Of a stretch of DNA of 6,499 nt, positions 1 through 6,085 are shown one piece after another. Numbering within the stretch: the stretch's first letter is position 1; every line of letters begins with the position of its first letter. Source of the DNA: Rubripirellula sp. (lineage in GTDB: Bacteria; Planctomycetota; Planctomycetia; Pirellulales; Pirellulaceae). The stretch spans positions 1 to 6,499 of the forward strand of contig JARFQX010000890.1 in assembly GCA_029287555.1 (NCBI GenBank), in the 5' to 3' direction. The notes beneath the pieces are model-generated. The model searched no databases. It was not told where the DNA came from and was given only the letters and a program-made list of their open reading frames with translations. The position numbers and the translations under genes were made by a program.

Positions 1-13
1 GGTCGGCTGCAAC

Positions 14-3000
14 TCAATGCGTCGCCGACTCATTCTCGGTGTTGTACCAATGGAGGGGATAGGCTTCGCGCTGACCCTGTACCACCAAATATTGGGTGTT
101 GGCTTTCAGCGTTCCGAGTTCATCGACCGAGCCGTCTTGCCAGATTACCTCCACGTCGGTGACCTCACCCGCCTTTCCGAGGCCCGCAATCAGGGTCCTT
201 TCATTGCTGCAGAAATAACCGTCGCCTGAAAGTAACCACAAGGTTCTCGGGTTTCCGTCGACGTTGAAGCGGATCGTTGCTCCAATCGCGTCCCGGCTAC
301 ATTGGGTGGCTGTGAGTTTAAAGGCGATCCGGTTGTTCCGGCCGAAGGTCTCGTTGATTAACAAGCCGATTTGCTCGCGAGTGTGGGTGACCACGACATC
401 GTCGCGTCCGTCCAGATTGACGTCGGTTGTCCACAATGCCCGACCCACGTGATCGTTGCGGAAGTAATCTCCCCAAGGATCGTCATCCAATAGGGCGAAG
501 GTTCCGTCAGCTGTTCGTCGAAAAACCTGAAACGGTTGCTCGTAGCGGTCTGCTCCCGGTTCCGAGAACTGACCAATGTTCCCGTTGGTCACGACAATTT
601 CGTCGATGCCGTCGCTATCCAAGTCGACCGCCTGCGCCCCGAAGCCAACGAGTGGTAGGGTCGGTTCAATCAGATTCAACTTAGCGGTCCCATCGATCCA
701 TACACCAGGCGAGACCTGTTCGTAGAAGATGTTGTATTCGCGACCGAAACCGGTGACATAGAGGTCCAGATCACCATCGAGGTCAAAATCGCTAGCCGCG
801 ATCCCCATGGACGCTTGAGCGCGCGAGCTTCCGTCGACGGCGACTCCTCGCGCCGGTGCACTGTCAATCAACTCGGTCTGCGTATCATCGGTGGGGGAAA
901 AGTAAAAGTTCCTTGTCATATCATTGGCAATGAAGATACCAAGTTGGCGATTATCCAGAACGCCCGTCAAAATCCCCAGGCCTCTCGCCGCAGCCGGCTG
1001 TCCCACCCAAGTCTCGGTCATGTCGACGAGTCGCTGATCGGCAGTGCCTGCGAAGAACCGATCAAATTCACCAGGAAAAGTCATTGGGTGGCAGGGGCCC
1101 GGCTCGCCTTGCTTGTTGGGGCATGCCTGATCCAGATGCGGGACGGTTTCGCAATAACGGGTCACAATCAGGTCGGCGATCGCGTCCCCGTTGATATCGG
1201 CAAAGGCAGCTGACGTCGACCATCGGTCGGGCATGGTGTCTTGCAGTTGATCGGTGCAATCGGTGAAGGTGCCATCTCCGTTGTTTCGCAGCAGCCGGTT
1301 CAATCCGAGATTGGCAACGAAAAGATCTGGATAACCATCCTCGTTAAAATCGCCAACGGCGACACCCTGTCCGTACCCCGTGTCGTTCACGCCCACCGTT
1401 TCGCTGACTCGGTGAAAACTGTCGCCAACGTTTCGCATCAGTTCGTTGGGTTGCGAATCCGTTTCCAACATCGTTCCCCCCGCGTTGATTACGACCAAAT
1501 CGGGTAAACCATCCAGGTCATAATCGATCGCACCTCCTCCCGCGCCCGTCGAGCGGATGAGAGGCGCCAGACGCGGGTCGCTGGGATCGTTCCCGTCCCC
1601 GATCGTTTTCAGGCCCCACCGATCACTTTGCTCGGTCATGCGAATGTGGTCGTGCGAAGCGACCGAAGGGATCACAAGATTATTCGCAGGGACCTCCGCG
1701 TCGGATTCGATTCGCGGCGAAGGCAGAAAGGAGAAGTCGATGGTCAGAGCCGGCGTCGCTCGCGCGAACCAACTGGGGTCGCGGCGCAGCTTGGTAACGA
1801 TCTCCTCGCGCAAGCGGGCAAGTCCACTGTCAGGATCTTGATCAAGACTCATCGCCAACGCCGACCACGCCTCTGCCTCCCAGGTACGCCCTGCCGCCAG
1901 CAACTTCCTCGCAAGTTGTGCTGCGGCCGTCTGACTCTCGGGCGAATTCCCTGTAAAGTCGTTGAAGGAATCGCGGACGGTCAGCAAGTTGTCGACGTGA
2001 TCGGTGATCGCTTGCAGTAGCGTCTCCGAGACTCGGCTTGCGTACGGGGAATCACCTGTCTGCAGTCTTTGAGCAGCCAGACGCAGTCGATCCCAGGCAA
2101 GACTGCGGTTGGGGTCACGTTGTGTTGCTTCCCAAAAAGCTCGCACAGCCGAGGCCGAGTCTTGGCGCGTCATTGCGTAGTCGCCGAGTGTTAACCAGTA
2201 GTCGGCGAACTCGTTGCACTTGCGCGGCGCCTGCTCCAACCATTCAGGCAACTCCGACCAACGCCCGCTGTGAGCCAACACCTGGCCGTACATGGCGTGG
2301 GCGGGGGCGAAGTCTGGATGATGTTGCAGGATTTCCTGCAAAACTTGAGCCGCTCCCGAGAGATTCTGCCGGTAGAGAAACAGAAAAGCTTCAGCTAGTC
2401 GAGGACGATGGTCGTCTGGATTGAGCTCTTGCAGCCTATCGGCCGTGTTCTCTGATAAACGACGGGAGGACGTCTCGGTGGTGGAGACCAGTAACGCCAA
2501 GTTGAAGTGTCGATGTTCAATCAGTTTCTGCAAGTGCACGGCGATCTTCTCGGTGCGCTGCACTTCATTCCAGAATCCAACCAGCAGCTGGCGGTGCTCG
2601 TCTCGATCGGGATATAGCTGCAGCGATGCTTCTAACAACTCGATCGCTGGATAGATTTCTCCCACCTGGGTCAGGCCACGGATCGCCAGGTCGACCCGTG
2701 ATGCTGGTTCATAGTTGGCCAGCCGGGCGGCGTCGGCCAGCATGAATGCCGCTTCTCGCTTGCGATCACGAAAGGCGGCGATTTTTGCGGCTTGAGTGAT
2801 TAAATCTGGATCGTCGGGCCTCTCGATTAACGCCTCGTTCGAATACTCTTCCGCCAGTACCCATTCGCGAGCCTCCATGGCCTGCTCCATGAGCTCCGCG
2901 GCGTTCCGCTGCTGCGTTTCCGCTTGCGGCACCTGACCCGAACGACCGCAACCTGCCAACACCAGAACCCATCCGAGCAACAAGGCGACCAACCCGCATT

Positions 3001-3076
3001 GGACTGGCTTACGAGCTCTACCAAAAGGGAAGGATGCAATCAGGATAGCTGATCTACCCGGCAGAGGGGGTTTCAT
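14..3076 (-). CDS. TPR / FG-GAP (VCBS) / ASPIC-UnbV lipoprotein, CRTAC1-like
   Basis: Predicted exported lipoprotein of 1020 residues, counted from the ATG at 3076-3074; no enzymatic function can be assigned. The N-terminus has basic residues, a hydrophobic stretch and the lipobox LAGC, with the lipidated Cys at residue 43. Residues ~55-430 are helical, with TPR-like repeats (for example around 55-110 and 240-325). From ~510 to 910 lies a beta-propeller with six FG-GAP/VCBS calcium-loop motifs: DYDLDGLPDL, DFNEDGYPDL, DINGDAIADL, DFDLDGDLDL, DLDSDGIDEI and DVNLDGRDDV. Residues ~925-1000 match ASPIC/UnbV (RDAIGA, SGDGY, GLG, VEVIWQDG). A Cys-containing insert (residues ~640-665, ending PCHP) sits between propeller blades, as I recall for CRTAC1-type proteins. 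An in-frame TTG lies three codons upstream (3085). ATG is preferred because it is the stronger start codon, but neither has a good Shine-Dalgarno. The TGA stop is at 16-14. The family is probably a surface or periplasmic scaffold or binding protein. Domain calls are firm; the role is unknown. Confidence 0.93.
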   Translation of the reverse strand: MKPPLPGRSAILIASFPFGRARKPVQCGLVALLLGWVLVLAGCGRSGQVPQAETQQRNAAELMEQAMEAREWVLAEEYSNEALIERPDDPDLITQAAKIAAFRDRKREAAFMLADAARLANYEPASRVDLAIRGLTQVGEIYPAIELLEASLQLYPDRDEHRQLLVGFWNEVQRTEKIAVHLQKLIEHRHFNLALLVSTTETSSRRLSENTADRLQELNPDDHRPRLAEAFLFLYRQNLSGAAQVLQEILQHHPDFAPAHAMYGQVLAHSGRWSELPEWLEQAPRKCNEFADYWLTLGDYAMTRQDSASAVRAFWEATQRDPNRSLAWDRLRLAAQRLQTGDSPYASRVSETLLQAITDHVDNLLTVRDSFNDFTGNSPESQTAAAQLARKLLAAGRTWEAEAWSALAMSLDQDPDSGLARLREEIVTKLRRDPSWFARATPALTIDFSFLPSPRIESDAEVPANNLVIPSVASHDHIRMTEQSDRWGLKTIGDGNDPSDPRLAPLIRSTGAGGGAIDYDLDGLPDLVVINAGGTMLETDSQPNELMRNVGDSFHRVSETVGVNDTGYGQGVAVGDFNEDGYPDLFVANLGLNRLLRNNGDGTFTDCTDQLQDTMPDRWSTSAAFADINGDAIADLIVTRYCETVPHLDQACPNKQGEPGPCHPMTFPGEFDRFFAGTADQRLVDMTETWVGQPAAARGLGILTGVLDNRQLGIFIANDMTRNFYFSPTDDTQTELIDSAPARGVAVDGSSRAQASMGIAASDFDLDGDLDLYVTGFGREYNIFYEQVSPGVWIDGTAKLNLIEPTLPLVGFGAQAVDLDSDGIDEIVVTNGNIGQFSEPGADRYEQPFQVFRRTADGTFALLDDDPWGDYFRNDHVGRALWTTDVNLDGRDDVVVTHTREQIGLLINETFGRNNRIAFKLTATQCSRDAIGATIRFNVDGNPRTLWLLSGDGYFCSNERTLIAGLGKAGEVTDVEVIWQDGSVDELGTLKANTQYLVVQGQREAYPLHWYNTENESATH

Positions 3077-3288
3077 GTTCGTCAACGTCGAATTCTTGAA
3101 TTAAGGAAGAAAAAACACCCGTGAAATGTGGTATTGACTGTTCGAATATGATTAAATTAGGTCGCGCTCGTCCTACGTTTGGACTGTGTTGCGGGAGCAA
3201 GTCTGCGGCATAAGTCCGCCATCGCGTCGATGGCATGCATTGATTGACGAGCGTTTTTTTCTGAATTCATTTTTTCTGGAGGAACTCT
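3077..3288. promoter_or_regulatory. Divergent intergenic region with probable promoters
   Basis: This stretch separates the minus-strand lipoprotein gene from the plus-strand DUF1559 gene, so it must hold start signals for both. The AT-rich part is 3090-3160. On the plus strand TTGACT at 3134-3139 is a five-of-six match to a sigma-70 -35 box, but the hexamer 17 bases downstream (TTAGGT) is poor. TATGAT at 3147-3152 is a good -10-like hexamer with no matching -35. No single promoter can therefore be fixed. A 12-base near-palindrome with arms AATTC/GAATT (3091-3102) lies close to the minus-strand start and could be an operator, though such short AT-rich palindromes also arise by chance. Confidence 0.35.
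3218..3234 (+). other. Perfect 7-bp hairpin in the probable 5' leader of the DUF1559 gene
   Basis: GCCATCG (3218-3224) and CGATGGC (3228-3234) are exact reverse complements around a three-base loop, CGT. The hairpin lies about 45 bases before the Shine-Dalgarno of the DUF1559 gene. If transcription starts near the AT-rich block around 3150, it would be in the mRNA leader. It could stabilise the leader or serve as a protein-binding site, but the function is unknown. The run of seven T at 3254-3260 is too far away for it to act as a normal intrinsic terminator. Confidence 0.35.
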
Positions 3289-4578
3289 ATGTCGTTACGA
3301 CGGAATGCGTCCAGCGGTTTCACCTTGGTGGAATTGCTGGTCGTGATCGCCATCATTGGCGTTCTCGTAGGCTTGTTGTTGCCGGCTGTTCAAGCCGCTC
3401 GCGAAGCCGCCCGTCGCATGAGTTGTAGTAACAACTTCAAGCAGATTGGCTTGGCGATGCACAACTACCACTCGGCGTACAAGCAACTGCCCCGCCAAAA
3501 CGGTGGGACTGGACTCGGTATTCTCGATGGTAACACCTCTTGGTGGCAAGGTTCGACAACGACGAACAACGAGGAACTTAGTGCGTTCGTCGGGTTGACG
3601 CCGTTTCTGGAACAACAGGCCCTTTGGGAGAACATCTCGTCTCCCGGAACGAGGACCGTCCAGTGGAACAACAGCAACGCTTTGCCGCGCGCCGCGGGAA
3701 CGCTGGGTAGCTGGACCTCAATGGGACCCAACCCGCGTCTTGACCGCCAAGGTGGCGAGTCACGACGTTTTCCGCCGTGGTCGACTGAAATCCCGACCTT
3801 GCGTTGCCCAAGTGACCCGGGATCAGGACTGCCGGGTGGCGGCCGAAACAACTATGCGGTCTGCTTGGGAGACTCGTGGACCCAGGTTTGGGATCACGGT
3901 CCCAAAGAAGCGAATTTGAATCCGGCGCCGAATAACTGGCGGCCCGAATGGTTCAACGCGTCAGACCGTGGGGTCTTCTCTCGAAAGCGAGACACCAAGT
4001 TTCGAGATATCCTTGACGGTTTGTCCAACACGATTGCGGCGGGTGAAATTGTCTCCGATCTCGGCGACCGCGACAAACGGAGCGCTCTAGCGGCGGTTAT
4101 CGCGAGCTGGGTTGTTGAAGCCAATCCGTTGGAGTGCGTCGAACGCGGCTACGTTAGTGCCGAGACTCCTCAGTTCTGGTGTGATACGGGAGAAAACAAT
4201 TGCACGCCGACCGGTCGATACATGGACGGTCAGGCAGGACGTGGCATGAACTGGGCGTGGGCTGCGATGACCATGACCGGGATGCACACCATCCGTCCGC
4301 CCAACTCGGAAATGTGCGAGGCGCACTGGTACGACAATGTCGGCACCTGCCCGCCCAGTAGCCGGCATCAAGGCGGCTGCCACATTTTGATGGCCGACGG
4401 CGGTGTTGTCTTCATGACCGACTCCGTTGAAGCGGGTGATCAAAAATCGCCGGTCATTGGCGCCAATATGAACGGTCAGCCTCCCTACAGGAAAGGTAAG
4501 AAAAGCCCTTACGGTCTATGGGGAGCACTCGGTAGCCGAGCTGGTAAAGAAACGATCGAAGAACAGTTGAATCAATAG
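3289..4578 (+). CDS. DUF1559 protein with type IV pilin-like N-terminus and H-X9-DG motif
   Basis: A 429-residue pseudopilin-like protein of the family expanded in Planctomycetes. The short leader ends at Gly10, followed by FTLVELLVVIAIIGVL. This is a class III (prepilin) signal, with predicted PilD-type cleavage between Gly10 and Phe11, Glu at +5, and a hydrophobic helix at ~11-31. Family hallmarks follow: LLPAVQAAREAARRMSC (30-46), FKQIGLAMHNYH (50-61), LRCPSDP (171-177), ILDGLSNTI (241-249), H360 with nine residues to D370-G371 (H-X9-DG), and YGLWGALGSRAG near the C-terminus. The protein should be anchored by its N-terminal helix with the body outside the cytoplasm. The function of the family is not established; assembly into fibres or surface structures is inferred from the pilin-like N-terminus. 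The start is secure: GGAGGA at 3278-3283 lies five bases before the ATG. The gene reads alone, ends in a strong terminator, and appears intact at typical family length. Confidence 0.96.
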   Translation: MSLRRNASSGFTLVELLVVIAIIGVLVGLLLPAVQAAREAARRMSCSNNFKQIGLAMHNYHSAYKQLPRQNGGTGLGILDGNTSWWQGSTTTNNEELSAFVGLTPFLEQQALWENISSPGTRTVQWNNSNALPRAAGTLGSWTSMGPNPRLDRQGGESRRFPPWSTEIPTLRCPSDPGSGLPGGGRNNYAVCLGDSWTQVWDHGPKEANLNPAPNNWRPEWFNASDRGVFSRKRDTKFRDILDGLSNTIAAGEIVSDLGDRDKRSALAAVIASWVVEANPLECVERGYVSAETPQFWCDTGENNCTPTGRYMDGQAGRGMNWAWAAMTMTGMHTIRPPNSEMCEAHWYDNVGTCPPSSRHQGGCHILMADGGVVFMTDSVEAGDQKSPVIGANMNGQPPYRKGKKSPYGLWGALGSRAGKETIEEQLNQ

Positions 4579-4595
4579 AAGAACTATTCTTCGAT
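4555..4595 (+). other. Alternative stem-loops across the DUF1559 stop codon
   Basis: Two mutually exclusive pairings share the right arm TTCTTC. GAAGAA (4578-4583) can pair with 4587-4592 around a CTA loop. ATCGAAGAA (4555-4563) can pair over nine bases with TTCTTCGAT (4587-4595). The left arm of the longer pairing is coding sequence and the right arm lies after the TAG stop. They sit just upstream of the terminator and may affect mRNA 3' end stability. AT-rich stems like these are weak and may be coincidental. Confidence 0.25.
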
Positions 4596-4607
4596 AGGCT
4601 TAGTAGA

Positions 4608-4640
4608 AACCTCGTCCGCTTCGTCGGGCGAGGTTTTTTT
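4608..4640 (+). terminator. Strong intrinsic terminator of the DUF1559 gene
   Basis: AACCTCGTCCG (4608-4618) pairs along all 11 positions (one T-G wobble) with CGGGCGAGGTT (4625-4635) around a six-base loop, CTTCGT. The T run at 4634-4640 overlaps the base of the stem. The terminator starts 30 bases after the stop codon. A GC-rich stem with a U tract is the classic Rho-independent form, so read-through into the cytochrome gene should be low. The DUF1559 gene is therefore likely a separate transcription unit. Confidence 0.9.
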
Positions 4641-4713
4641 GTAAGAGAGGTCACCTGGAGGTTATGCAGTCCGAAGCGGAAGACGCGGGGATTCGACGTG
4701 GGGATTCCAACGA

Positions 4714-4753
4714 GTAGGCCGGATCAAGGAGCGCAGCGACGCTGATCCGGCAT
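4714..4753 (+). repeat. REP-like palindromic element, copy 1
   Basis: Begins GTAGGCCGGATCA and ends TGATCCGGCAT. GCCGGATCA (4718-4726) is an exact reverse complement of TGATCCGGC (4743-4751). A smaller GCG/CGC pairing (4731-4733 with 4740-4742) inside makes an extended hairpin. The ends match those of copy 2 in opposite orientation. It lies between a terminator and a TTG-started gene, in non-coding DNA, as REP elements usually do. The head and tail resemble the enterobacterial REP consensus (GCCGGAT...ATCCGGCCTAC), recalled from memory. No transposase is present in the window. Confidence 0.7.
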
Positions 4754-4784
4754 TGGTTCTCGCTCCACATCGAATCAGAGCTCC

Positions 4785-4818
4785 ATGCCGGATCGGCGCT
4801 TCGCTTGATTCGGCCTAC
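4785..4818 (-). repeat. REP-like palindromic element, copy 2, inverted relative to copy 1
   Basis: Read on the minus strand it begins GTAGGCCGAATCAAG and ends GATCCGGCAT. This matches copy 1 (GTAGGCCGGATCAAG...GATCCGGCAT) with one substitution in the head and a centre six bases shorter. Internally GCCGGATC (4787-4794) pairs with GATTCGGC (4807-4814) with one G-T wobble, and GCG/CGC (4796-4798 with 4802-4804) closes a CTT loop. The two copies face each other across 31 bases, so the pair could also fold into one long cruciform. This arrangement resembles a BIME (paired inverted REPs). Copy number elsewhere in the genome cannot be seen here. Confidence 0.7.
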
Positions 4819-4904
4819 CTCAAAATGCCAAGATGCAAGACGTTTAGATCTCGCTTGTCCCGCGCTGTAAGGCTGAAAGCGACCGGGATGCCCACTACAA
4901 GTGT

Positions 4905-4908
4905 GAGG
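4905..4908 (+). promoter_or_regulatory. Shine-Dalgarno that decides a TTG start
   Basis: GAGG lies eight bases before the TTG at 4917-4919. No ATG or GTG is available in frame near it. The next in-frame ATG (residue 19) would remove most of the hydrophobic N-terminal anchor and has no comparable site. The TTG is therefore the likely start of the cytochrome gene. Confidence 0.65.
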
Positions 4909-4916
4909 ATCAAAAA

Positions 4917-6080
4917 TTGAATCGTGTTTGGATTTTGCTTTTCGCTGGATTGCTCGCGATCGTGATCGCGATGAATGCTTTGCAATCTCGGGATGCCAAG
5001 CGACGAGATTCCGAGCGAATTGAACCGAAGGCTTTACTTTCCACGGATCCAACACGGTTCTTGACCACGGTTGAGTTCACTCCGGCCGAACCGACGTATG
5101 TGGGGCGCGAAGTCTGCCGTGAATGCCATGCCGAAAATTTCCGACTGCATGGCAATCACGGCCACAAGTCAACCTTCACCACGACGGACGACCCGGAAAT
5201 CATCGAGATGTTTGCTGGCAAGTCCTATGATGCCGGCGAACCTTACGGGACCTATACCTATCACGCGGACGAAGAAGGGCTGTTCGCGCGGATTCCAGAG
5301 AAGTTTGGCGACCAGCCGTTTCGACTGAACTACGCCCTCGGTTCGGCCGACGGTGCGGTCACGTTGCTCTCCCTGATGCCTGATGCAGAGCTGGGAACTG
5401 TCGCGATCGAGCATCGCGCCTCCTGGTTTAGCGACACCGGCGAACTTCGACCCACGCCGCTCGAGAATACCGGCCCGCCGAAGACGCCCGCGGATTTTTT
5501 TGGGCTTCGACACGAAGGCGAAGTGATGCACAAGTGCGTCTATTGTCACACGACTCGCGGTCGAATTGTTGACCAAAAAATTGTCGACCTCGTTCCCAAC
5601 GTCAACTGCGAAAAATGCCACGGTCCAGCCAGCGAGCATGTCCGGCAGGCGCGAGCCATGCGCGTGCCTCCTAAGTTCTCGGTGGGAAGAGACGATTGGG
5701 ATACGGAGTCCGAAATTCAACTGTGTGGTGATTGCCATCGCCTGCCGGTGACCGTGTCGCGGACCAAGTTGCGCGAGTATCCGGATGAGCTGAGCCGATT
5801 TCAGCCGGTTGGTTTACTGCGAAGCAAGTGCTTTGTCGAATCAGAAGGGAAACTGAAGTGCAGCACTTGCCACAATCCCCACGAGACGGTCACGGCGGTA
5901 CCAAAAGAAAAGCATCTGCAAAACTGCATCGATTGCCACCTCGAGGATTCACCACAGCATGTTGCCTGCCCCGTGTCTCCTCGGGAAGGTTGCATTGACT
6001 GTCATATGCCCGCCATCGAATTGGCTGGGTTGAGCGTTAGCTTTCACGATCACTGGATTCGCGTCCACCAAGAAGAGTGA
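4917..6080 (+). CDS. Seven-heme membrane-anchored cytochrome c
   Basis: A 387-residue predicted electron carrier acting outside the cytoplasm. It has seven CXXCH heme c sites: CRECH (67-71), CVYCH (207-211), CEKCH (231-235), CGDCH (270-274), CSTCH (315-319), CIDCH (337-341) and CIDCH (359-363). Residues ~4-18 are a hydrophobic segment (WILLFAGLLAIVIAM), an uncleaved anchor or signal peptide; export is required for heme attachment. The first heme is separated from the next six by ~135 residues with no further CXXCH, which may be a separate fold. Several non-motif His residues (78, 81, 83, 322, 333, 348, 377, 379) could be distal heme ligands. The segment RFQPVGLLRSKCF...LKCSTCHNPHE and the C-terminal CIDCHMP...HDHWIRV resemble the cytochrome c554-like/multiheme proteins often fused to TPR repeats in Planctomycetes and Acidobacteria (from memory). 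The TPR lipoprotein gene starts five bases after the stop, indicating one operon. Redox partner and substrate are unknown. Confidence 0.93.
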   Translation: MNRVWILLFAGLLAIVIAMNALQSRDAKRRDSERIEPKALLSTDPTRFLTTVEFTPAEPTYVGREVCRECHAENFRLHGNHGHKSTFTTTDDPEIIEMFAGKSYDAGEPYGTYTYHADEEGLFARIPEKFGDQPFRLNYALGSADGAVTLLSLMPDAELGTVAIEHRASWFSDTGELRPTPLENTGPPKTPADFFGLRHEGEVMHKCVYCHTTRGRIVDQKIVDLVPNVNCEKCHGPASEHVRQARAMRVPPKFSVGRDDWDTESEIQLCGDCHRLPVTVSRTKLREYPDELSRFQPVGLLRSKCFVESEGKLKCSTCHNPHETVTAVPKEKHLQNCIDCHLEDSPQHVACPVSPREGCIDCHMPAIELAGLSVSFHDHWIRVHQEE

Positions 6081-6085
6081 AACAG

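Noticed and set aside
1628..2020. 130-codon plus-strand open frame inside the large lipoprotein gene
   Set aside because: It is antisense to a coding region with firm domain matches. Its Arg-rich, motif-free translation is what a GC-rich antisense frame gives.
3218..3260. Hairpin followed by seven T as a possible terminator or attenuator before the DUF1559 gene
   Set aside because: About 19 bases separate the hairpin from the T run, too far for a standard intrinsic terminator.
4687..4707. GGGGATTC repeated twice, 13 bases apart, upstream of the REP-like pair
   Set aside because: Only two short copies with no symmetry or link to a promoter, so chance is a sufficient explanation.
4641..4916. 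Small RNA gene, tRNA or CRISPR array in the gap before the cytochrome gene
   Set aside because: No cloverleaf was seen and there is no regularly spaced direct repeat. The only structure is the pair of inverted REP-like hairpins, and no convincing promoter was found.
4651..5055. 134-codon minus-strand open frame covering the intergenic gap and the cytochrome start
   Set aside because: It overlaps the REP-like pair and the 5' end of a clear gene, has a composition typical of antisense frames (rich in Ser and Arg), and shows no recognisable domain.
5169..5738. 189-codon minus-strand open frame inside the cytochrome gene
   Set aside because: It lies wholly antisense to a frame with several CXXCH heme sites and no domain was recognised in it.
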